From an uncultured beta proteobacterium (GTDB taxonomy: Bacteria > Pseudomonadota > Gammaproteobacteria > Burkholderiales > Burkholderiaceae_C): 64,000 nucleotides of DNA. Made by a program: the position numbers and the translations under genes. Positions 40,589-47,758 of this stretch are shown in pieces (the first letter of the stretch is position 1; the number at the start of each line of letters is the position of its first letter). The notes beneath the pieces were generated by a model. The model saw only the letters and a list, made by a program, of their open reading frames with translations. It had not been told where the DNA came from and did no database searches. Location of the stretch: positions 18,767 to 82,766 of the forward strand of contig CAIRAW010000059.1 of assembly GCA_903876735.1 (NCBI GenBank), written 5' to 3'.

Positions 40589-41335
40589 ATGCCCCGTTTT
40601 TACTGCCCCACGGATTTACAGGACGGCATGCTGCTGGACCTGCCCGCCAGCGCCGCGCGCCACGTGCAAGTGCTGCGCCTGCAACCGGGTGACACGATCA
40701 CCCTGTTCAACGGCGGACCTGCCATGGCGGGGCCAGGCGGCGAGTTCGAAGCCAGCGTCGTGCGCATGGGTCGCAGCGAGGTCCAGGTGCGCATCGGCCA
40801 GCATCACCCGGTTGAACGTGAAGCCGCACGGGTCGTGCATCTGGCCGTTGGCATGCCAGCCAACGAACGCATGGACTGGCTCGTAGAAAAAGCCAGCGAG
40901 CTGGGCGTGGCCAGCATCCAGCCCCTGATGACCGAACGCAGCGTGCTGCGCCTGAACGACGAGCGCGCGCAGAAAAAGGTGGCGCATTGGCAAAGCGTGG
41001 CCGTTGCGGCCTGCGAGCAGTGCGGCGGCAACCGCGTGCCGCTGATTCATCCGGTCATGAGCCTGTCGAGTTGGCACAAGACCTTTCCAGTGGTGTCAGG
41101 CGCTTTGCCGCTGCTGCTGTCCTTGCGGGAGGGTGCACGCGGCCTGCGTGAAACCGTGAACGGGTCGCCGCAGCCGGTCGGCGCAATCACCTTTCTGTCA
41201 GGCCCTGAAGGCGGCCTGAGCAGCGCGGAAGAAGAATCCGCCCTGCACTGCGGCTTCACGCCCGTCACGCTGGGCCCGCGCGTGCTGCGCGCTGAAACCG
41301 CCGCCCTGGCGGCGCTGGCGGCCTTGCTGATGTAA
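40589..41335 (+). CDS. rsmE: 16S rRNA (uracil1498-N3)-methyltransferase
   Basis: 248 residues from the ATG at 40589; the frame upstream only shadows the kinase gene. It begins MPRFYCPTDLQDG with a PUA-like domain, then the SPOUT methyltransferase with the knotted motif FLSGPEGGLSSAEE and LGPRVLRAETAALAAL. It methylates U1498 of 16S rRNA. 11 bases after the AmgK-like gene, probably same transcript. A GGCGC-TTT-GCGCC hairpin follows the stop by a few bases, possibly ending transcription. Confidence 0.93.
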   Translation: MPRFYCPTDLQDGMLLDLPASAARHVQVLRLQPGDTITLFNGGPAMAGPGGEFEASVVRMGRSEVQVRIGQHHPVEREAARVVHLAVGMPANERMDWLVEKASELGVASIQPLMTERSVLRLNDERAQKKVAHWQSVAVAACEQCGGNRVPLIHPVMSLSSWHKTFPVVSGALPLLLSLREGARGLRETVNGSPQPVGAITFLSGPEGGLSSAEEESALHCGFTPVTLGPRVLRAETAALAALAALLM

Positions 41336-41392
41336 CAGGCGCTTTGCGCCCTGGTCATGCCTTGCCCTCAGCACAAAAGTGTTGCTGCGGGC

Positions 41393-41398
41393 TATTAT
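41393..41398 (+). promoter_or_regulatory. Possible -10 element for the SPFH operon
   Basis: TATTAT matches the sigma-70 -10 at five of six positions, 32 bases upstream of the SPFH ATG. A -35 partner is not clear. CAGGAG at 41418-41423 is the ribosome binding site that fixes the SPFH start. Confidence 0.3.
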
Positions 41399-41429
41399 CC
41401 GGTTTCCTTCTCACCAACAGGAGTTGCAA

Positions 41430-42455
41430 ATGGGACTGATGGACTTTGTCAAGAAACAGTTTATCGACATCATCGCCTGGACCGAAGATTCCGACGGCAC
41501 ACTGGCTTGGCGTTTTCCGATGGCTGACATGGAAATCCAGAACGGGGCCTCACTCACGGTGCGCGAGTCGCAAGTGGCGCTGTTTGTGAATGAAGGCAAG
41601 GTGGCCGATGTGTTTGGCCCTGGCACCCACCGGCTGACGACGCAGACGCTGCCGGTGCTGACCTACCTGAAGAACTGGGACAAGCTGTTCGAGTCACCCT
41701 TCAAGAGCGACGTCTACTTCTTCAGCACGCGCCAGCAGATCGACCAGAAGTGGGGTACGCCGCAGCCCATCACCATCCGGGACAAGGACTTTGGCGCCGT
41801 GCGCCTGCGCGCCTTTGGCAACTTCAGCTTTCGCGTCGCCGATGCGAAACTGTTCTACACCGAGATTTCCGGCACGCGCGAACGCTACGGCGTCAACGAT
41901 CTGGACGGCCAGTTGCGCGGCCTGGTGCTGCAGAACATCAGCAACGCCATCGCCAGCAGCGGCATCCCGTTTCTCGATCTGGCCGCCAACCAGCTGGTGT
42001 TTGCACAAGCGCTCACCACCCAGCTAGCACCGGAATTTACCAAGCTCGGGCTGCAACTTGACACGATGACGGTGCAAAACCTCTCACTGCCGGAAGACTT
42101 GCAGAAGGTGCTGGACCAGAAAATCGGCATGGGCATGGTTGGCAACGACATGGCCAAATTCATGCAGTACCAGACTGCGCAGGCCATCCCGAAATTCGCC
42201 GAGAGTGCGGGCAGCGGCGGCGGCATTGCCGGCGACGCCATGGGACTCGGCGCAGGCGTCGCGCTCGGACAGGTGCTGGCGCAAAACCTGGCAGGCGGTT
42301 TGCAGGGAGCCGCCAGCAACGGATCTGCCGCTGGCGTCAAAGCGGAAGATGTCATGGCCACGCTGGAAAAACTCGGGGAACTCAAGACCAAGGGCATCCT
42401 GACGCAGGATGAGTTTGACGCAAAGAAGGCCGAGTTGCTGAAAAAATTGGTCTGA
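41430..42455 (+). CDS. SPFH-domain protein with C-terminal SHOCT helix pair
   Basis: 341 residues from the ATG at 41430. It opens MGLMDFVKKQFIDIIAW and carries the SPFH/band-7 core of the virion-core (YdjI-like) subgroup (LTVRESQVALFVNEGKVADVFGPG, RAFGNFSFRV). An Ala/Gly linker leads to a SHOCT module at about 308-341 (LEKLGELKTKGILTQDEFDAKKAELL). No membrane helix is evident, so it probably binds the membrane surface. Downstream follow DUF4178, DUF350, an aminopropyltransferase and an FAD protein in the same direction, 51 bases or less apart, so it is the first gene of a five-gene operon. The role is likely scaffolding at the membrane (inference from SPFH biology). Confidence 0.88.
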   Translation: MGLMDFVKKQFIDIIAWTEDSDGTLAWRFPMADMEIQNGASLTVRESQVALFVNEGKVADVFGPGTHRLTTQTLPVLTYLKNWDKLFESPFKSDVYFFSTRQQIDQKWGTPQPITIRDKDFGAVRLRAFGNFSFRVADAKLFYTEISGTRERYGVNDLDGQLRGLVLQNISNAIASSGIPFLDLAANQLVFAQALTTQLAPEFTKLGLQLDTMTVQNLSLPEDLQKVLDQKIGMGMVGNDMAKFMQYQTAQAIPKFAESAGSGGGIAGDAMGLGAGVALGQVLAQNLAGGLQGAASNGSAAGVKAEDVMATLEKLGELKTKGILTQDEFDAKKAELLKKLV

Positions 42456-42506
42456 GGCCCTGATCCGGAACACAGGGTCAAGTCGACCATGACAAACCCT
42501 TAGCCG

Positions 42507-44036
42507 ATGGCTGAACCCGCACCACAACGCGCCTACCGCGCCGCCTGCCCGGGCTGCGGTGCGCCGGTCGAGTTTCGCAGCGCCCAATCGACACACGCGG
42601 TCTGCGCCTACTGCCAGAGCACCGTGGCGCGCATGGGTGAAACGCTGTCACGCGTGGGAAAAATGGCCGAACTGTTTGATGACCACAGCCCGCTGCAGTT
42701 GCAGGCCTCAGGCACCTGGAGGGGCAAGGGCTTCACGCTGGTCGGTCGCCTGCAATACCGATACGCCGAAGGCAGCTGGACCGAGTGGCATGCGGTGCTG
42801 GAGGACGGATCGAGCGCTTTTCTCAGCGAAGACAACGGCGCTTACGTTTTCTCCACCGCCGTCGAGATCGGGCGCGAACTGCCAGAGGCTGAACGGTTTC
42901 GGGTCGGCTCCACCACCGCCATACAGGGCAAATCGTACAGCGTCGCCTCCAACAACCAGGTGGCCTTGCTCTCGGCTCAGGGCGAACTGCCGCGACTGCC
43001 GGTGCAGGGCCAGTGGTTTGCCATGGTGGAACTGCGCAGCCAGGACGCGGGCAACGCCGGCCATGCTGCGGCTGAAGTGCTCAGCATCGACTACGGCTGC
43101 AAGCCCGCCACCGCATCCAGCGGGCGCTCCGTCCTGCTTGACGAACTCAAGCTCACCGGGCTGCGCGATGAATCGGTCAAGAACGAGAACGCGCGCCAAT
43201 TCAGTTGCCCGAACTGCGGCGCCCAGTTAACGCCCCTGCTGGCCAGCAGCAAAACCATGAGCTGCAACGCGTGCCACAGCGTCATTGATCTGTCGCAGGG
43301 CATCGGCGCTGAACTGAAACACGCCTTGCAGGACGAACCGGTCATGCCGCTGATCCCGCTGGGCAGCCAGGGCGCCATGCAGGGCGTGCTGTGGCAGGTG
43401 GTCGGCTTTCAGCACCGCATGGGCAGCGAACCGAACGACCCTGATGAACAATTCGGCTGGGAGGAGTACCTGCTGTACAACGCCAGGCGCGGTTTCATTT
43501 TCCTGGTCGATTCGACCGAGGGCTGGAGCGTGGTGCAACCCTGCACCGGCGCACCGACCCTGAGCGCCGACCAGCAGAGTGCAAGCTACCGTGGCAACCG
43601 CTACCAGCTCAAGGAAAGCTACAACGCCGAGACCAGCTACGTGGCCGGCGAGTTCTACTGGCAGGTCAGCCGCGGACAAAAGACCTGGAACCGCGATTTC
43701 GTCAATGGCAAGAACCTGCTGTCAATGGAACAGTCGGCACAGGAAATCACCTGGTCATCGGGCAGCCAGATCGACAGCGATCTGATTGCCAGAACGTTCA
43801 AGCTCGAAGAGAAAAAGGACCTGCTCAAACGCAGCGACGTTGGCCCCTTCAGTGCCGCCAAAAGCATCAGCGTGGGCGCCATGATCGTTCTGGTCCTGCT
43901 CCTGCTGCTGGTCCTGATTCTGCTCGGCCGCTGTTCCAGTTGCGACCCGGCAACCCAGAATTGCACCAGCGGCGCGGGCACACGCACTTCAGGCGGCTCG
44001 TACGGCGGCTATTCGAGCGGGGGTGGCCACAAATGA
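42507..44036 (+). CDS. DUF4178 protein with two zinc ribbons and C-terminal membrane helix
   Basis: 509 residues. A CxxC zinc ribbon at 15-37 (CPGCGAP, CAYC), a first DUF4178 beta domain (about 55-200), a second zinc ribbon at 233-260 (CPNCGAQL, CNAC), then a second DUF4178-type domain (WEEYLLYNARRGFIFLVD, WQVSRGQ) and a membrane helix at about 455-473. A Cys-containing loop and a Gly/Ser tail finish it. The tandem ribbon-DUF4178 arrangement looks like an internal duplication. DUF4178 has no known activity. It sits second in the SPFH-DUF350-aminopropyltransferase operon and is a membrane-anchored cytoplasmic or surface partner by inference. Confidence 0.85.
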   Translation: MAEPAPQRAYRAACPGCGAPVEFRSAQSTHAVCAYCQSTVARMGETLSRVGKMAELFDDHSPLQLQASGTWRGKGFTLVGRLQYRYAEGSWTEWHAVLEDGSSAFLSEDNGAYVFSTAVEIGRELPEAERFRVGSTTAIQGKSYSVASNNQVALLSAQGELPRLPVQGQWFAMVELRSQDAGNAGHAAAEVLSIDYGCKPATASSGRSVLLDELKLTGLRDESVKNENARQFSCPNCGAQLTPLLASSKTMSCNACHSVIDLSQGIGAELKHALQDEPVMPLIPLGSQGAMQGVLWQVVGFQHRMGSEPNDPDEQFGWEEYLLYNARRGFIFLVDSTEGWSVVQPCTGAPTLSADQQSASYRGNRYQLKESYNAETSYVAGEFYWQVSRGQKTWNRDFVNGKNLLSMEQSAQEITWSSGSQIDSDLIARTFKLEEKKDLLKRSDVGPFSAAKSISVGAMIVLVLLLLLVLILLGRCSSCDPATQNCTSGAGTRTSGGSYGGYSSGGGHK

Positions 44037-44061
44037 CACACTATTTTTGAAGGGGATTAGC

Positions 44062-44280
44062 ATGGGTATGGAATGGATCAAGCCTGGGGTTCTGTTGAGT
44101 TCCCTGGTGTTCGCGCTGATGGGGGTCCTCATCTTCTGGCTTTGTTTTCTGCTCATCGACAAGCTCACGCCCTACAACCTGTGGGAAGAGATCGTCGAGA
44201 AACAAAACCGGGCGCTGGCGCTGGTGGTGGCCGCCATGTCGCTGGGCATCTGCATCATCGTCGCGTCCGCCATCCACTGA
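44062..44280 (+). CDS. DUF350 small membrane protein
   Basis: 72 residues from the ATG at 44062 (AAGGGG precedes it). Two membrane helices (PGVLLSSLVFALMGVLIFWLCFLLIDKL and ALALVVAAMSLGICIIVASAI) around a short loop with NLWEEIVEKQNRAL, the conserved acid-containing loop of DUF350, the family of E. coli YjfL. In E. coli yjfL lies in the yjfIJKLMC operon with a PspA homologue and the glutathionylspermidine-synthase-like yjfC. Here it precedes an aminopropyltransferase gene with a one-base TGATG overlap, again linking DUF350 with polyamine chemistry. Confidence 0.88.
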   Translation: MGMEWIKPGVLLSSLVFALMGVLIFWLCFLLIDKLTPYNLWEEIVEKQNRALALVVAAMSLGICIIVASAIH

Positions 44281-45821
44281 TGCGCAGTCCCGCAACGGGT
44301 CCACGCCCGGTTGAGGTTGCCCTGCTGGCCTCGGTCTTCATCGTCTCGGCCTGCGGACTGGTTTATGAACTCGCCGCCGGCGCCCTGGCGTCCTACCTGC
44401 TGGGCGACTCGGTCCTGCAGTTCTCCACCGTCATCGGCAGCTACCTGTTTGCGATGGGCGTCGGCTCCTACCTGTCGCGCCACTTTGAGCGCCAGTTGCC
44501 AGCCCATTTCCTGCGCATCGAACTGATGGTGGCCCTGGTCGGAGGCGCCTTGCCGGCCCTATTGTTCGTCGCACACGCCTGGCTGCCAGCGTCTTTTCGC
44601 TTCGTTTTGTACGCGCTGGTGTTATTGGTGGGAACCCTGGTCGGGCTTGAAATTCCGCTGGTCATGCGCATCCTCAAACGCAACGTAGCGCTCAAAGACC
44701 TGGTATCCCAGGTGCTGACGTTTGACTACCTTGGCGCACTGGCCGTGTCGCTGGCTTTTCCGCTGCTGCTGGTGCCCCAGCTCGGCCTGATCCGCACCGG
44801 CTTGCTGTTCGGGCTGATGAATGCGCTCGTGGCGCTCTGGGCGCTGTGGCTGTTTCGCCATGAGTTGCGCCGCTGGCGCGCCCACGCCCTGGCTTGCGGA
44901 CTGACCCTGCTCGCGCTCAGCGGCGGCATGGTCAGCGCCGAGCACATCACCAGCTGGGCTGAAGACCGTATGTACCAGGACCCGGTGCTGTTTGCCATCA
45001 CCTCGCCCTACCAGCGCATTGTGGTCAGCCATGCCAGCGGTGAAGGCCGCGCCGGCTACCGCCTGTTCCTCAACGGCAATCTGCAGTTCGCCCAGCGCGA
45101 CGAGTACCGCTACCATGAAGCGCTGGTGCACCCGGCCATGGCGGCGCACGGCGCAGCGAAACGGGTGGCGGTACTGGGCGGCGGCGACGGCATGGCAGTA
45201 CGCGAAATCCTCAAATACCCGGGGGTGGAAAGCGTCACGCTGGTCGAACTCGACCCCGCCATGACAGAGCTGTTCTCGCAGCAACCGGCGCTGGTGCAAC
45301 TCAACGCCGGCGCGCTGCGGTCCGCCAAGCTCAGAATCGTCAACGCCGACGCCTTCAGCTGGCTCGAGACCAACCGGGAAACCTTCGACGTTATCGTCGT
45401 CGACTTCCCGGACCCGACCAACTTCTCCATCGGCAAGCTCTACACCAACTCGTTTTATGCCCTGCTCGACCAGCATCTGGCGGCCAGCGGCTACGCCGTG
45501 ATCCAGACCACCTCGCCGCTGGTGGCACGCAAGAGTTTCTGGACCGTGGTTGCCACCATCGAGTCGGTCGGCCTGAGCGCCACGCCCTACCACGCGCACG
45601 TGCCGAGCTTTGGCGAATGGGGTTATGTGCTGGCCAGTCGCCGCCCCTATCGGGCTCCAAGCGCGCTGCCCGCCGGCTTGCGCTTTCTGAGTCTGCAGAA
45701 CCTGGCGCCACTGTTTGATTTCCCACTCGACATGGCGCGCGTGCCGGCCGAGGTCAACCGCCTGTCGAATCAGGTGCTGGTAACGACTTACGAGGCCGAG
45801 TGGGGACGGACCGGGCACTGA
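44280..45821 (+). CDS. Membrane-embedded spermidine synthase-like aminopropyltransferase
   Basis: 513 residues from the ATG at 44280. About seven hydrophobic helices make up residues 1 to ~215 (ASVFIVSACGLVYELAAGAL, LVVLLVGTLVGLEIPLVM). The soluble half is a polyamine synthase: GYRLFLNGNLQFAQRDEYRYHE, the SAM-binding GGGDG at 300-304 with Glu323 in VELDP, and the catalytic Asp375 and Asp378 in VVDFPDP. These enzymes move an aminopropyl group from decarboxylated SAM to an amine, but the membrane form's acceptor is unknown. A speD gene, source of decarboxylated SAM, converges on this operon 1.5 kb away. One-base overlap with DUF350. Confidence 0.9.
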   Translation: MRSPATGPRPVEVALLASVFIVSACGLVYELAAGALASYLLGDSVLQFSTVIGSYLFAMGVGSYLSRHFERQLPAHFLRIELMVALVGGALPALLFVAHAWLPASFRFVLYALVLLVGTLVGLEIPLVMRILKRNVALKDLVSQVLTFDYLGALAVSLAFPLLLVPQLGLIRTGLLFGLMNALVALWALWLFRHELRRWRAHALACGLTLLALSGGMVSAEHITSWAEDRMYQDPVLFAITSPYQRIVVSHASGEGRAGYRLFLNGNLQFAQRDEYRYHEALVHPAMAAHGAAKRVAVLGGGDGMAVREILKYPGVESVTLVELDPAMTELFSQQPALVQLNAGALRSAKLRIVNADAFSWLETNRETFDVIVVDFPDPTNFSIGKLYTNSFYALLDQHLAASGYAVIQTTSPLVARKSFWTVVATIESVGLSATPYHAHVPSFGEWGYVLASRRPYRAPSALPAGLRFLSLQNLAPLFDFPLDMARVPAEVNRLSNQVLVTTYEAEWGRTGH

Positions 45822-45846
45822 TCTGCCGGCCGCATTGAAGCTGAGC

Positions 45847-47385
45847 ATGAAACGCCGCCAATTCATCGCCGCCACGACACTGCCGCTGCTCGGTTGTTCG
45901 CAACCGCAGGACATCATCGGTGGCGGTTTTAACGGCGCCAGCCACGGGCGCGGCCATATGCTGCGCGACAGCGGCACCGGATCAACCCCGCCTGTGCTGC
46001 GCAAGACCCGGGTTCTGATCGCCGGTGGTGGCGTTGCCGGGCTGGCTGCGGCGCGCGCCCTGCGCCTGCAGGGCATTGACGACTTCGCCCTGCTTGAACT
46101 CGAAGACACGGCCGGCGGCAACAGCCGGGGCGGCGCGGTCAATGGTATTGCCTGTCCGCTGGCTGCGCACTACCTGCCGCTGCCCGGCGACGCGGCACCC
46201 GAGGTGCAGGACCTGCTCGAAGAACTGGGCTTGCGCCAGCGCGTTGCGGGACGCTGGCAATACGATGAGCGCCACCTGTGCCACAGTCCGCAGGAACGCC
46301 TGTTCTTCAATGGTGCCTGGCAGGACGGCCTGCTGCCATTGCAGGATGTCGGAGCCGACACGCTGGCACAGTACCGCAGGATGTCAACGCTGGTGGCGCA
46401 GCTTCGCACGCGCTCACGCTGGACCATTCCCTGCGGCGGCCGGGCGCTCGATGCGCTGCAGCGCGAGCTGGCCGGCTTCACGTTTTCAAGCTATCTGGAC
46501 CGGCAGGGCCTGAGCGATCCGCACCTGCGCTGGTATCTGGACTATTGCTGCCGCGATGACTACGGCGCGGGCAGCGCCACCGTTTCAGCCTGGGCCGGGA
46601 TTCACTACTTCGCCAGCCGCCACGGCTTCAACGTCCCCGGCAACGAATCGCAGGAGCGCGAAGCGGTGCTGACCTGGCCCGAGGGCAACGCCTGGTTGAC
46701 CCGGCGCCTGGCAGCACCCCTGGAAGGACGCCTGCAAACCGCCACCGTGGTGCTGCGCATCGCGAGCGTCAAGCACGGCGTCGAAGTGGACGCCTTCAAT
46801 GTGGCCACGCAAACGCTGGAGCGCTGGCAGGCACAGCGCGCCATTGTGGCGCTGCCGCTGCTGGCAGCGGCACAGGTTACCGAAAACGCGCCAGATTTCC
46901 TGCGCCAGGCGGCGGCCCGCATCACCTATTCGCCCTGGCTGGTGGCCAATATCCAGATCTCGGCGCCGCTGACGGATCGCCCGGGCGCGCCACCCAGCTG
47001 GGACAACGTGCTGTATGGCGCGCCCGGTCTGGGCTATGTGGACGCCATGCACCAAAGCCTGCGCAGCACACCGGGCGCCACGGTGCTGAGCTATTACCGC
47101 GCCCTGGGTGATCTGCCGCAGGCTCGGCGCCTGTTGATGAACCGGCCCTGGGCCGCCTGGCGCGACGAGATCCTGGCCGAACTCGCGCTGGCCCATCCGG
47201 ACCTGGCCGACAAGACCCGGCGCATCGACATCAGCCGTTATGGTCATGCCATGGCGATTCCGATGCCCCGGCAAATCGAACAGCCGCAAACTCTGTCCAG
47301 CGCCAGGCTGCGCTTTGCCCACAGCGACTGGGCCGGCTATTCGGTGTTTGAAGAAGCGTTCACGCTGGGGCACAAGGCGGCGTGA
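45847..47385 (+). CDS. Tat-exported FAD-dependent oxidoreductase, probable lipoprotein
   Basis: 512 residues from the ATG at 45847. The N-terminus MKRRQFIAATTLPLLGCSQ has a twin-arginine motif (RRQFI) and a lipobox (LLGC), so the folded flavoprotein should be exported and lipid-anchored. The FAD Rossmann motif is at about 56-72 (VLIAGGGVAGLAAARAL) with GGNSRGG after it, resembling amine oxidase/phytoene-desaturase folds. It could oxidise a polyamine outside the inner membrane, fitting its neighbours, but the substrate is not known. 25 bases after the aminopropyltransferase stop. Its 3' end overlaps the converging speD gene by 26 bases. Confidence 0.85.
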   Translation: MKRRQFIAATTLPLLGCSQPQDIIGGGFNGASHGRGHMLRDSGTGSTPPVLRKTRVLIAGGGVAGLAAARALRLQGIDDFALLELEDTAGGNSRGGAVNGIACPLAAHYLPLPGDAAPEVQDLLEELGLRQRVAGRWQYDERHLCHSPQERLFFNGAWQDGLLPLQDVGADTLAQYRRMSTLVAQLRTRSRWTIPCGGRALDALQRELAGFTFSSYLDRQGLSDPHLRWYLDYCCRDDYGAGSATVSAWAGIHYFASRHGFNVPGNESQEREAVLTWPEGNAWLTRRLAAPLEGRLQTATVVLRIASVKHGVEVDAFNVATQTLERWQAQRAIVALPLLAAAQVTENAPDFLRQAAARITYSPWLVANIQISAPLTDRPGAPPSWDNVLYGAPGLGYVDAMHQSLRSTPGATVLSYYRALGDLPQARRLLMNRPWAAWRDEILAELALAHPDLADKTRRIDISRYGHAMAIPMPRQIEQPQTLSSARLRFAHSDWAGYSVFEEAFTLGHKAA

Positions 47386-47755
47386 CCTGTCCGCGCAAAA
47401 TCTGATTGCGTTCGATGCTCGCCGGATCAAACAAGGTCAGCAAGGCCAGCATCAGTGCTTCGGCCTTGGCGCTGTGGTCGGCGCCGAAATTGCAGACATA
47501 GACATCGAGTGTGGCCGCGCGTTGCTCGGGCCAGGTGTGCACGCACAGATGCGATTCCGCCAACAGCACAGTCGCAGTGACACCGGACGCGCCGTGCGGC
47601 GTCATTGGAAAAGCATGGAACAGCTGCGCCACCGCCTGCAAGCCCGCAGCCTCCACCAGTTGCACGCAATGCTGGCCCAACAGTTCGGCATCAACCAACC
47701 AGCGCAGCGCGCAGCGGCAGTCGTGGAGGTCAGCGGTCAGGTGCAGTCCTTGCAT
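47360..47755 (-). CDS. speD: S-adenosylmethionine decarboxylase proenzyme
   Basis: 131 residues, class 1B type. The pyruvoyl-forming serine is Ser68 in LLAESHLCVHTWPEQ; His73 and Cys88 (in VYVCNFG) are the other catalytic residues. The proenzyme cleaves before Ser68 and then makes decarboxylated SAM, the aminopropyl donor for polyamine synthesis. The start lies only three bases after the stop of the sensor kinase gene upstream, so it is the third gene of a binding protein-kinase-speD operon. The 3' end runs 26 bases into the converging FAD oxidoreductase gene, whose operon holds an aminopropyltransferase. Confidence 0.93.
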   Translation of the reverse strand: MQGLHLTADLHDCRCALRWLVDAELLGQHCVQLVEAAGLQAVAQLFHAFPMTPHGASGVTATVLLAESHLCVHTWPEQRAATLDVYVCNFGADHSAKAEALMLALLTLFDPASIERNQILRGQVTPPCAPA

Positions 47756-47758
47756 GGT

